This document shows positions 49,445 through 56,667 of a stretch of 64,000 bases of DNA, one piece after another (within the stretch, counting starts at the first letter, position 1; every line of letters begins with the position of its first letter). The notes beneath the pieces were generated by a model. That model worked only from the letters and a program-made list of their open reading frames with translations. It had not been told where the DNA came from and searched no databases. Source of the DNA: Thermoproteota archaeon. Its GTDB lineage: Archaea > Thermoproteota > Thermoprotei_A > Sulfolobales > Pyrodictiaceae. Where the stretch lies: positions 1 to 64,000 of the forward strand of contig JAADEY010000017.1 in assembly GCA_013153145.1 (NCBI GenBank). Reading direction: 5' to 3'. Both the position numbers and the translations under genes were made by a program.

Positions 49445-49702
49445 ATGGAGGCCTTCTACATAGGCGAGGGGGACGATGTATGGGAGGTGCTCGACGAGGT
49501 GGCGGCCCTCTCCCGTGGACGCGGGGCCCTCGTCGAAGTCCTGCATGATGGTGGGAGGGTCTCCCTGCTCATGGGCGACGGGGTGATCCTCGCGGAGAGC
49601 CCGATGAACGGGCTCGACAGGGTCCGGGGGAGGGTCAGGGTGGAGGCGTGGATAGCCCCACTCTCCTCGGTCTCCTCCGAGCCCGGGGCGCCGGAGCCGT
49701 GA
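49445..49702 (+). CDS. Small hypothetical protein
   Basis: An 85-residue acidic protein (MEAFYIGEGDDVWEVLDEV to a Pro/Ser tail), predicted alpha-beta-beta-beta in pattern (LVEVLHDGGRVSLLMGDGVILAESPM). No family recognised. ATG 49445 is chosen over ATG 49391 because the upstream 18 codons are His/Gln-rich and not protein-like. The next gene starts 34 nt later, so co-transcription is likely. Confidence 0.45.
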   Translation: MEAFYIGEGDDVWEVLDEVAALSRGRGALVEVLHDGGRVSLLMGDGVILAESPMNGLDRVRGRVRVEAWIAPLSSVSSEPGAPEP

Positions 49703-49735
49703 TACCCCCCTCTCCCCCAGCTCCCCTCCACACCG

Positions 49736-50422
49736 GTGTTTGTTGTGGCGGGCGTCGTCTGGGATGGCAGGGAGCTTGACTGGGTAGACCCGTGCGAGGT
49801 GAATGACTGCTGTAGGGAGTTCCTACGCGGCGTTGGCGGGAGGTTCCTCACCGGTAGAGTGTTTGAGGAGGCTTTCAAGAGGCTCTTGGAGAGGTATGAG
49901 CCCCCACGGGGCAGGCTCATGTTGATACTCCCGTGCAGCTATGGGAAGCCTTACGGGCAGAGCTTCATACACTACCATATACAGTCTGTTCTCGTCAGGG
50001 AGGGCTTCTATGGCCGCGTCCACCAGGTCATAGTGACTAATGCGGGGGTTGTGCCTAGGGAGCTTGAGGAGTACTGGCCCTGGTGCGCCTATGACTGGAA
50101 CCCGGCCTACGAGACGAGGGAGGTTAAGGAGGAGTATGTCAGGGTGCTTGCCTCGAGGCTTGAGAAATACATTGGGAGGTTCAGGGGGTACTACACGGGC
50201 TTCGCGGCCTACCTCCGCTGGGACAGTGACTCGTGGAGGGCTGTTAGGCTGGCGTCCTCGAGGCTGGGCATCGAGATCCCCAACCTGGCTCCCCGCAGCG
50301 TGCCCGGCGAGGAGGTGTGGGAGGTCAGCCTCCACGGCGTGTATAGGGATCCCGACCTCGTCCTCATAACGCCATCATCTCTTAGGGGTCTTGCTGATGG
50401 CCTCCGGAGGCTGCTCGGCTAG
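49736..50422 (+). CDS. DUF5591 protein, stand-alone archaeosine-synthase-core-like
   Basis: A 228-residue protein with PCSYGKPYGQSFIHYHIQSVL (about 62-82), VIVTNAGVVPRELEEYWPW and AYDWNPAYETREVK; these are the conserved blocks of the DUF5591 domain that forms the core of archaeosine synthase ArcS, in which P-C-S-x-x-K-P-Y-x-x-S-x-x-H holds the catalytic lysine. Unlike ArcS (about 500-600 residues in euryarchaea), there is no TGT-like or PUA domain. It may amidate preQ0 on tRNA with a separate partner, or have another role. GTG start at 49736. It ends in a shared CTAG stop. Confidence 0.65.
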   Translation: MFVVAGVVWDGRELDWVDPCEVNDCCREFLRGVGGRFLTGRVFEEAFKRLLERYEPPRGRLMLILPCSYGKPYGQSFIHYHIQSVLVREGFYGRVHQVIVTNAGVVPRELEEYWPWCAYDWNPAYETREVKEEYVRVLASRLEKYIGRFRGYYTGFAAYLRWDSDSWRAVRLASSRLGIEIPNLAPRSVPGEEVWEVSLHGVYRDPDLVLITPSSLRGLADGLRRLLG

Positions 50423-51834
50423 TGCGTTGGCGGCACCCAGTGTGGCGCTATTCCGAGCTGCGCGTAGAGCCATAGGAATGCTATCGCGTATGATATGATG
50501 CATATCGGTACACCTATCTTCATCCAGCCCGTCATGCTGAACGTGCGCTTGTACTTCTTCTCGAGGTAGCCGGCTGCAACTATGTTTGCCGTGGAGCCTA
50601 TGACAGTCGCGTTGCCCCAGTAGGTGCCGGCCATGAGCAGCACCCACCAGAGCATGAACACGTTCATGTATGCTCCAAGGGCCTTCACAACCGGTATCAG
50701 TGTTGCAACCGCCAGCACGTTGTCCATGAATGCCGTTAGGAAGCCGGCGACGCCGCTCATGAGGAGCATTGCTATGACCTCGTTGCTCGCGGATATCTTG
50801 TAGACCGCTGAGGCTATAACCTTCGTCACGCCGGTGTAGGCGAGTGTGCCGACGCTGCCGAAGAGCAGTATGAAGTAGAGGAGCGTCCACCAGTCCACAT
50901 GGTGCTCGACTATATCCCTTGCATGTCTATGCTCCATGAATAGGGCTGCTGCAGCCCCGAGCAGAGGTACCCCGAGTAGGAGCGCGTTGTGTGGGAGCCC
51001 CAGCACCTTTTCGAGGTCGTGGTGCATGATTAGGCCTGCAAGCACGGCTATGAAGAGTGCTAGTGGTGCCTTGAGGTGCGGGCCCCACTTGACCTCCACC
51101 AACTTCCTGACCTCCGCCACCTCGCCCCTCTCTATCTTAGCCCTCATCTTCTCTATGTAGCCTTTGAGTACTAGGAGCGCTATCCCTATGATGCTGGCGA
51201 CTGCTAGTAGGCTGGCCGGCGTGCTCCACCTTATGAAGTCGAGGAAGCTGAAGCCCGCGTTGAATGCTATCAGTACTCCTATCGGGTTTCCTACTACTGT
51301 CGCGCTGCTCCCTATGTTGGTGGTGAATACGAGGAATACTATGAATGGTATCGGGTCGACGTCGTATGCCTCGAGGATCCTGAGCATTATGCTCATCGTG
51401 AAGAGTATGCTTGTGACCTCGTCGACTAGGGCTGCCATGACGTAGCCTAGGAACAGCAGTATCGCTATGAGTGCAACCGGCTTGTCGATGACTGGTTTAA
51501 GCATTGAGGAGATGAGCCAGTCGAAGAAGCCGCGCTTCTCGAGGGCTCCTATTATTATCATCATGCCGACTATGAATAGTATTACGTCTAGCTGGCTGTG
51601 CATCACGAGGTGCTCTATGTCTATTGTATGCAGTATGAGCAGTAGTGATACACCGAAGAGCGCGAAGGCGTTCCTAAACGTCCAGTAGAAGAGCGAGCCG
51701 GCGATGAATATGGCGAGAACAGTCACGGCGACGACCTGCTTGAACGTCAGCCCGCCCATAACGGCTGCCAGCGCGACGACAGCAACCACTAGGATGTACG
51801 CTATAGCCTTCCCTACCTCCCTCAAAACACGCAC
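50419..51834 (-). CDS. Ion transporter, ArsB/NhaD or SLC13-type permease
   Basis: A 471-residue integral membrane protein with about 11-12 helices. Repeat-related halves show the ion-transporter superfamily motifs, for example NIGSSATVVGNPIGVLI in the first half and GTYWGNATVIGSTANIVAAG in the second, each a re-entrant loop with G-N-P/A. VDEVTS and FMDNVLA provide conserved acidic sites after the helices. This is the ArsB/NhaD/CitMHS branch; cargo (arsenite, Na+/H+ or organic acid) cannot be told. No arsenic-resistance genes are nearby. Confidence 0.8.
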   Translation of the reverse strand: MRVLREVGKAIAYILVVAVVALAAVMGGLTFKQVVAVTVLAIFIAGSLFYWTFRNAFALFGVSLLLILHTIDIEHLVMHSQLDVILFIVGMMIIIGALEKRGFFDWLISSMLKPVIDKPVALIAILLFLGYVMAALVDEVTSILFTMSIMLRILEAYDVDPIPFIVFLVFTTNIGSSATVVGNPIGVLIAFNAGFSFLDFIRWSTPASLLAVASIIGIALLVLKGYIEKMRAKIERGEVAEVRKLVEVKWGPHLKAPLALFIAVLAGLIMHHDLEKVLGLPHNALLLGVPLLGAAAALFMEHRHARDIVEHHVDWWTLLYFILLFGSVGTLAYTGVTKVIASAVYKISASNEVIAMLLMSGVAGFLTAFMDNVLAVATLIPVVKALGAYMNVFMLWWVLLMAGTYWGNATVIGSTANIVAAGYLEKKYKRTFSMTGWMKIGVPICIISYAIAFLWLYAQLGIAPHWVPPTH

Positions 51835-51950
51835 CAGGTTAACCCCGGGTCACCGGGAGCCCCGAGTAAAATAGGCAGCAGCCAGCCCCTCCGGGGGAAA
51901 GCGATAAGAGGAGTCCACGTCCAGTGGTCTACGTTGGAGGGTCTACGCTG

Positions 51951-52181
51951 ATGGGCAGCTATGTGACGATATCAGTTAGGGTTAGGAGGGAGCTGAAGGA
52001 GGAGGCTGAGAGGCTCGGCATAAGGCTCTCTGAGTTCCTCAGGAGGGCGCTCGAGGAGGAGATAAGGAGGAGGAGGATTGAGAAGCTGAAGGCCGAGCTT
52101 GAGGAGCTGAGGCCAGTACTGGAGAAGATAAGCATAGAGGAGGTTGTTGAGGCGATTAGGAGGGATAGGGAGTCGAGATGA
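51951..52181 (+). CDS. VapB-type antitoxin (RHH/AbrB-like)
   Basis: A 76-residue, highly charged protein. YVTISVRVRRELKEEAERLGIRLSEFLRRALEEEI is a ribbon-helix-helix DNA-binding core, followed by a charged toxin-binding tail. ATG 51951 follows GGAGGGTC by about 8 nt; an upstream start at 51924 is unlikely. The VapC gene starts 4 nt before its stop (ATGA). Together a toxin-antitoxin operon that represses itself. Confidence 0.8.
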   Translation: MGSYVTISVRVRRELKEEAERLGIRLSEFLRRALEEEIRRRRIEKLKAELEELRPVLEKISIEEVVEAIRRDRESR

Positions 52182-52585
52182 GCCTGCTCTTCGACTCCTG
52201 CGCGGTCATAGAAGCCGTTAGGAGGGGTGTCGTGGAGATACTCTTCGACCAGTACATACAGCCTCTGACAAGCTACGAGGTGCTCAACGCCGTCTGGAAA
52301 GAGCACCGCCTCCTAGGGAGGCTCAGCAGGGAGGAGGCTGAGAGGCTTGCATCATACCTCCTGAAGCTCCTAGGCTACATGAGGGTGCTCGCGGTTAGGG
52401 GCCTGGAGAAGGAGTTCTTCCGCGTGGCGGTCGAGCTCGGGGTGACGGTGTACGATGCGTCATACATAGTCCTGGCGAGGCACTACGGCTTGACGCTCGT
52501 CACGGAGGATAGGAGGCTCGCACGCGCGGCGAGAGGAGTCGTGGAGGTTGCTAGCGTCGGGGATGTCACTGGGCGGCGTGCTTAG
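52178..52585 (+). CDS. VapC-type PIN ribonuclease toxin
   Basis: A 135-residue PIN-domain RNase. The four acidic residues are Asp6 (LFDSCAV), Glu34 (SYEVLNAVWKE), Asp93 (VYDASYIVLA) and Asp111 (VTEDRRL). Complete active site and standard length. The antitoxin gene overlaps. VapC toxins cleave tRNA or rRNA when freed from VapB. Confidence 0.85.
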   Translation: MSLLFDSCAVIEAVRRGVVEILFDQYIQPLTSYEVLNAVWKEHRLLGRLSREEAERLASYLLKLLGYMRVLAVRGLEKEFFRVAVELGVTVYDASYIVLARHYGLTLVTEDRRLARAARGVVEVASVGDVTGRRA

Positions 52586-52772
52586 CTATTACCTCCTCGA
52601 ACTCCTCCGGGGTCATCTCATCCCTCCTCTTAGGCAGCTTGACCAGCACCACCTCCCTGTCCCTGAGCCTGAGGAGGCGCAGCTCCTCATACGTCTTATA
52701 CCTGTAGACGTCCAGCTGCCTGAAGCCATGCTTCTCCAGGATCTTCTTGTAGAGCGTGTACCTCCTCGCCAC
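52566..52772 (-). CDS. Small basic protein of unknown function
   Basis: A 68-residue basic protein: ARRYTLYKKILEKHGFRQLDVYRYKTYEELRLLRL, then REVVLVKLPKRRDEMTPEEFEEVIAKHAAQ. GTG 52772 is chosen because a TATA-like ACTTTAAC at about 52811-52818 predicts a start near 52789. It is convergent to vapC with a 20-nt overlap. No family recognised; a nucleic-acid-binding role is conceivable from the charge. Confidence 0.55.
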   Translation of the reverse strand: MARRYTLYKKILEKHGFRQLDVYRYKTYEELRLLRLRDREVVLVKLPKRRDEMTPEEFEEVIAKHAAQ

Positions 52773-52845
52773 TATTAACCCCCCTTGCCGGCGTCTCTGC
52801 ACCGGGGAGGGTTAAAGTAGACTCCCCGAGGCTCTCCGGAAATGA

Positions 52846-52854
52846 GATATATAC
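52846..52854 (+). promoter_or_regulatory. TATA box for second vapBC pair
   Basis: GATATATAC located 30 nt before the ATG at 52880, which suggests a leaderless transcript. Confidence 0.5.
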
Positions 52855-52879
52855 TGCGTATAGACGCGTACTTACCTGG

Positions 52880-53119
52880 ATGGTCTTCATGAATGCACGT
52901 TCCTCAACAGCGATATACGTGAGGGTTCCGAGAAGCCTCCTCGAACGCTTCGACGAGGCTGCACGGAGGAGCGGGCTGACCAGGAGCGAGGCGGTAAGAG
53001 AGGCCATGAGGCTCTACATAAAATACGTGAAGGCGTCAAGGCTCCAGCAGCTACGGGGGCTCCTCGCAGCCACAAGGATACCCCCGCGGGAGCTGGACGA
53101 GACAGTAATCCTGGGGTGA
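52880..53119 (+). CDS. VapB-type antitoxin (ribbon-helix-helix)
   Basis: A 79-residue antitoxin: AIYVRVPRSLLERFDEAARRSGLTRSEAVREAMRLYIKYV is a standard ribbon-helix-helix; the tail LQQLRGLLAATRIPPRELDETVILG wraps the toxin. Its TATA box lies about 27 nt ahead. The partner PIN gene starts 4 nt after the stop. Confidence 0.8.
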   Translation: MVFMNARSSTAIYVRVPRSLLERFDEAARRSGLTRSEAVREAMRLYIKYVKASRLQQLRGLLAATRIPPRELDETVILG

Positions 53120-53123
53120 TCCG

Positions 53124-53612
53124 GTGCCCTCACTCGTCTTCATAGACTCGACGGTGTTCACGAGGCTCCTCCTAGGCAGGGACGGCGCAGACTTCGCAGT
53201 AAACCTCTTCTCCAGGATAGAGAGGGGCGTCGACACGGGCGTGACGGACACGCTGGCGCTCTACGAGGCATACGCCAAGACCATAGTAGCCGCCGGGGGA
53301 GAGCTCGCAGCGACACACAACCCCTGGGAGGCGGTGAGGCTGCTCGACTCAGACATAGTTGCGAGGAGGATGGCGGTCGACAAGGCAGTCATGGTTGCCT
53401 CCTACGTGGAGCACCTAGTCTCCCAGGGGAGGCTCCTAGTCATACCAGTAACCATGGACCACCTTGCGGAGGCCCTAAGGCTCTCCGCGATATACGGCCT
53501 AAGGCTCAACGAGGCAGTCCACATAGCAGCCGCCAGGAGCGCCAGGGTACAGAAGCTCGCAACATTCAACGAGAGGATGAGGAGGGTGTCCGGCATAGAG
53601 TTCATACCATAG
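53124..53612 (+). CDS. PIN-domain protein, VapC-like with altered active site
   Basis: A 162-residue PIN-fold protein. Asp8 (FIDSTVF) and a glutamate (LYEAYAKTIV) are present; the third acidic position is Glu in LNEAVHIAAA; the usual fourth, in the T-F-D motif, is Asn (ATFNERMRR). It is longer than most VapC by about 25 residues in the middle. Still paired with a RHH antitoxin gene, so it may be a weaker or modified toxin. GTG start. Confidence 0.75.
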   Translation: MPSLVFIDSTVFTRLLLGRDGADFAVNLFSRIERGVDTGVTDTLALYEAYAKTIVAAGGELAATHNPWEAVRLLDSDIVARRMAVDKAVMVASYVEHLVSQGRLLVIPVTMDHLAEALRLSAIYGLRLNEAVHIAAARSARVQKLATFNERMRRVSGIEFIP

Positions 53613-53722
53613 CCGCCTTGGGGGTCGGCAGCCGGGTCGGTGCGCGAAACCGTCCTCACCCATCGGCAGGCCTGGAAAGGGCCCATCTCCTCACACCCGG
53701 TAGGGTCGCGAGTGGAGGCGTC

Positions 53723-53761
53723 GGTGATGGGACTACTCTTCATCACCCCTCACTGGAGGGG
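53723..53761. repeat. Two overlapping hairpins between convergent genes
   Basis: GGTGATG (53723-53729) pairs with CATCACC (53741-53747) over an 11-nt loop, and CCCCTC (53746-53751) with GAGGGG (53756-53761) over a 4-nt loop. They share two bases (53746-53747), so they are mutually exclusive. They lie in the 169-bp gap between the end of a vapC-like gene and the end of the phosphopantothenate synthetase gene. Confidence 0.4.
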
Positions 53762-53781
53762 TTCACGGAGCCCCCAGCGCC

Positions 53782-54510
53782 TCATCCATGGAGTAGGCTC
53801 TCTGCAAGCCGGTTAAGCCTTTCCCCGATATACCTTATCACCTCGGCCAGCACCCTGCGGTTATCATAGCCCTCCAGCACCTCGAGCAGCTTCTCCCTAG
53901 GCCACTTCCTCATCTCCTCAGCAGTCTTGACTAGGAGGGGCATAGCCCTGACAACGTTATCGACTATAGTTATGTCTGCCTTCTGGGCAGTCCTCGATAA
54001 CGGGTTGAGGTCTATCGCTATAACGAGCTTCCCCATCCTCCTGAGCGCCTCGGTTCTATCCCCGTCCTCGAGGGCTAGGAGCACGACGTCAGCCTTGTAG
54101 ATGCCCTCCGGGCTAACCATGCCCCTGGGGTGCTCTAGGCCGGGGATCCTCGCCGTGGCGTCGTCGACGCCGAGCACCCTCCTGGCCCCGTGCCTCCTCA
54201 GCAGCTCGGCTATCTTCTCGGCCCTCTCACGTGTACGGTAGAAGAGGTTCACCTCTATCAGCGCCCCAGTCGCCTCGGCGAGCCTGGGTATGTGCTCTGC
54301 AGCCAGGGCGGCTGTGTTACCGTTAACCGATATGACGGGGTGCCTCGCAGTCAGCAACGCCGCGACGGCGGCGCGTATAGCCTCCACGGCGGGCCCTATA
54401 GTCTCCTCCCCGATGAGGTAGTCGAAGCACTCCCCCCTACCATGCGCTATGAGGCCCTGCGGAACCACTATGCCCTCACGGAAAGCCTCTACAAGCCTCT
54501 CCCTCACCAC
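53782..54510 (-). CDS. 4-phosphopantoate--beta-alanine ligase (phosphopantothenate synthetase)
   Basis: A 242-residue archaeal enzyme that joins 4-phosphopantoate and beta-alanine, replacing bacterial pantothenate synthetase and kinase. Family strings: HGRGECFDYLIGE (about 23-35), VNGNTAALAAEH, VNLFYRTRERAEKI, LGVDDATARIPGLEHPRG, and DLNPLSRTAQKADITIVDNV. It is the last gene of the CoA operon with a 7-nt overlap at the pantoate kinase stop. Start GTG 54510. Confidence 0.92.
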   Translation of the reverse strand: MVRERLVEAFREGIVVPQGLIAHGRGECFDYLIGEETIGPAVEAIRAAVAALLTARHPVISVNGNTAALAAEHIPRLAEATGALIEVNLFYRTRERAEKIAELLRRHGARRVLGVDDATARIPGLEHPRGMVSPEGIYKADVVLLALEDGDRTEALRRMGKLVIAIDLNPLSRTAQKADITIVDNVVRAMPLLVKTAEEMRKWPREKLLEVLEGYDNRRVLAEVIRYIGERLNRLAESLLHG

Positions 54511-55439
54511 GAGGCTCCAGTAGCGTGGATGGCTACGGGGGATCTGCGTAGTCTCACCGTGTAGCCGGCGCCGGAGGGCCAGTATAACCCTGCACCCCTA
54601 ACAGGCTTCATCGAGGAGACGGCGTCGAGGACGTCCAGCGCATGCCCCCTCTCGGCAACGACGACGAGCAGCTTCTTCTTAACATACCACCCCACAACCC
54701 CCCGGACACCTGCCAGCTCCTCGTCGAGGCTGCGTGGGAGCATCCCGAGGGCGAGGGAGAAGCCCCTAGCCTCCTCCAGCACGGTCTCAAGACGCGGGTC
54801 CTCGAAGACCCTCCGGAGCCTCGGGGCAGCCTCACGGTAGAGGCGCTCGCCTAGGATCCGGTGCATCTCAGACGTCGTCATCTCGCCGAGCTCAGCGAGT
54901 ATGAAGGGCAGGTTCTCGATGACGACGTACTCGACCCTGCCGACCCCGGGGGCGCCCGCGGCGAGCCTAAGCTCCATGAACCTCCCCTCAGCCATCGCGG
55001 CTACATCACCCAGCCCGGTGCCCGCATAGACCTCGGCCAGGTGAGCGATCCTAAGGCCCCAGAGAGCGCCACGACGGAGAGCCAGGGAGGCTGCAAGGCC
55101 AGCAGCCATCGCGGCAGCGGCGCTCACCGCATAGCCCCTACCCGGCCTAGGGCTCCTAACCGGGGCCACAGAAACCCCGACGCCAGCCAGCCTCTCAGCC
55201 TCACCCACGCTAGCAACCAGGTGCCGCCCCACAGCCCCCATGCCGCCGGCGCACGCCTCCAGGATTATCGGGGGGTTTAGGAGGAAGCCGACACCAAGGC
55301 TCCCCGTCTCGAGGGGATCCGGGGCGTACACGGGGAGCCAGATGGCTGTCACGTGTACGGGCGTGGAGAATAATATGCAAGCGCTACGTCCAGCAGCCTC
55401 CTCGCGGCCAGCCTCTTCCCCGTCAAAGGTATGAACCAT
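54504..55439 (-). CDS. Pantoate kinase (archaeal GHMP type)
   Basis: A 311-residue GHMP kinase that phosphorylates pantoate, the archaeal first step to CoA after pantoate. Seen are the N-terminal PVHVTAIWLPVYAPDPLETGSLGVGF block, the ATP motif RGYAVSAAAAMAAGLAASLAL (about 99-120), and YAGTGLGDVAA. Start is uncertain: ATG 55439 overlaps coaBC by 91 nt, while GTG 55352 (GTGA overlap with the coaBC stop) would delete PVH, which matches the family N-terminus. I keep ATG. The first 20 residues before ACILFST look unlike the family. Confidence 0.88.
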   Translation of the reverse strand: MVHTFDGEEAGREEAAGRSACILFSTPVHVTAIWLPVYAPDPLETGSLGVGFLLNPPIILEACAGGMGAVGRHLVASVGEAERLAGVGVSVAPVRSPRPGRGYAVSAAAAMAAGLAASLALRRGALWGLRIAHLAEVYAGTGLGDVAAMAEGRFMELRLAAGAPGVGRVEYVVIENLPFILAELGEMTTSEMHRILGERLYREAAPRLRRVFEDPRLETVLEEARGFSLALGMLPRSLDEELAGVRGVVGWYVKKKLLVVVAERGHALDVLDAVSSMKPVRGAGLYWPSGAGYTVRLRRSPVAIHATGASW

Positions 55440-56599
55440 GTAGCCCCACCCCTCACGGCCACCGCGAGCTCATTCATCCCCGACGCGAAGCCGGCCTCCC
55501 CGCGGCCAGCAGGGTTTGCAGCTACTATGTCTACCCCCAGCTCCTCAAGCCTCCTCCGCGCAATACCGGCGAGCTCCTCAAGGCTGGAGGCCGGCTTAGC
55601 GGTGAAGGCCACGTTAACCCTGGCCCTGGACTCCCCTATAACGCTCCTAGTCCTCTCAAGCTCGAGCACGAGCCCCTCCCTAGACGGGATCTTGCCCTCA
55701 AACCTCCTCCGGGGCCTGAAATCGGCCGGCGCGGCGGCGTGGAATGCTATATCCGTGCCTGGGGACTCCGAGGCCACTGCTTCAGCCATCTCATCTGTTG
55801 ACTCGACCTCTATGCAGGTGAAGCCGGAGACGCTGCACGCGTACCTGCGCACCGTGTCGAGGACGCCGAGGCTTAGGGGGCCGTGTATCAGCGTGACCCT
55901 GGCCCCGCGGGCGTAGGCCTCGAAGGCGAGGGAGAACCCCATGAGGCCCGTCGAGGGGTTCGAGATGAAGCGTACAGAGTCTATATACTCCCTCGTGGGC
56001 CCGGCCGTCACGAGCACTCGTAGGCCGGATGCATCCCTCCCACGGAGAGCGACAGCCTCAACGATCCAGGCCAGGGCCTCGACCGGCGGGGGCTTAGCCT
56101 TCCCCTCCTCGAGCAGCGGCTCCACGACGACGAGGCCGCCGCACCCCCTCTCCCTCACAAGCCTCAACGCCTCCGCGTAGAGCCCCCCATGCATGGAGGG
56201 CGCCGCGATAACCGGCTTCCCGAGGCCTAGGAACTCGTGGGCCGTTGCACTCACCGGGCTAGACGCAAGCCCCTCAACAACCTCCATGAGGGTGTGCAGG
56301 GTCGCCGGGGCTATAACCATGCAGCTGCACTCGTGAGCCAAGCCTATATGCTCAATACCACCCGTCAACTCGGTGACGGGCTCAAACCCGGTGGCCCAGT
56401 GCAGTAGCCTAGGCCCAACAAGGCTACACGCAGTCCTCGTCATCACGGGGTAGACCCTAGCACCCATCCTCATAAGCAGCCTGGCCAGGTCAACGGCCTT
56501 GTATGCAGCAGCACCACCCGTCACACCGAGGACGATGCACTCACCCCTAAGCATGCCGGGCCTAGAGCCCAGTATCGAGAGGCTCGGGTGCAGCCCCAA
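55349..56599 (-). CDS. coaBC: Bifunctional CoaBC (phosphopantothenoylcysteine synthetase/decarboxylase)
   Basis: A 416-residue fusion. The N-terminal CoaC flavoprotein domain has VLGVTGGAAAYKAVDLARLL and MHGGLY; the C-terminal CoaB domain has VLVTAGPTREYIDSVRFISNPSTGLMG and DIVAANPAG. It converts 4'-phosphopantothenate to 4'-phosphopantetheine. TTG 56599 has a strong GGAGGT 9 nt ahead; an in-frame ATG at 56554 is an alternative. First gene of the overlapping CoA operon. Confidence 0.93.
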   Translation of the reverse strand: MGLHPSLSILGSRPGMLRGECIVLGVTGGAAAYKAVDLARLLMRMGARVYPVMTRTACSLVGPRLLHWATGFEPVTELTGGIEHIGLAHECSCMVIAPATLHTLMEVVEGLASSPVSATAHEFLGLGKPVIAAPSMHGGLYAEALRLVRERGCGGLVVVEPLLEEGKAKPPPVEALAWIVEAVALRGRDASGLRVLVTAGPTREYIDSVRFISNPSTGLMGFSLAFEAYARGARVTLIHGPLSLGVLDTVRRYACSVSGFTCIEVESTDEMAEAVASESPGTDIAFHAAAPADFRPRRRFEGKIPSREGLVLELERTRSVIGESRARVNVAFTAKPASSLEELAGIARRRLEELGVDIVAANPAGRGEAGFASGMNELAVAVRGGATWFIPLTGKRLAARRLLDVALAYYSPRPYT

Positions 56600-56667
56600 G
56601 CTTCATTTACCTCCGCACCGGTGGGTGAGCTGTGTAACTGGCGGCAGGGCCTGGAGACGCGCGCGGG

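Noticed and set aside
55349-55439. Frameshift linking coaBC with pantoate kinase into one protein
   Set aside because: Both proteins are complete with their own stops and known as separate enzymes; overlapping starts explain the region.
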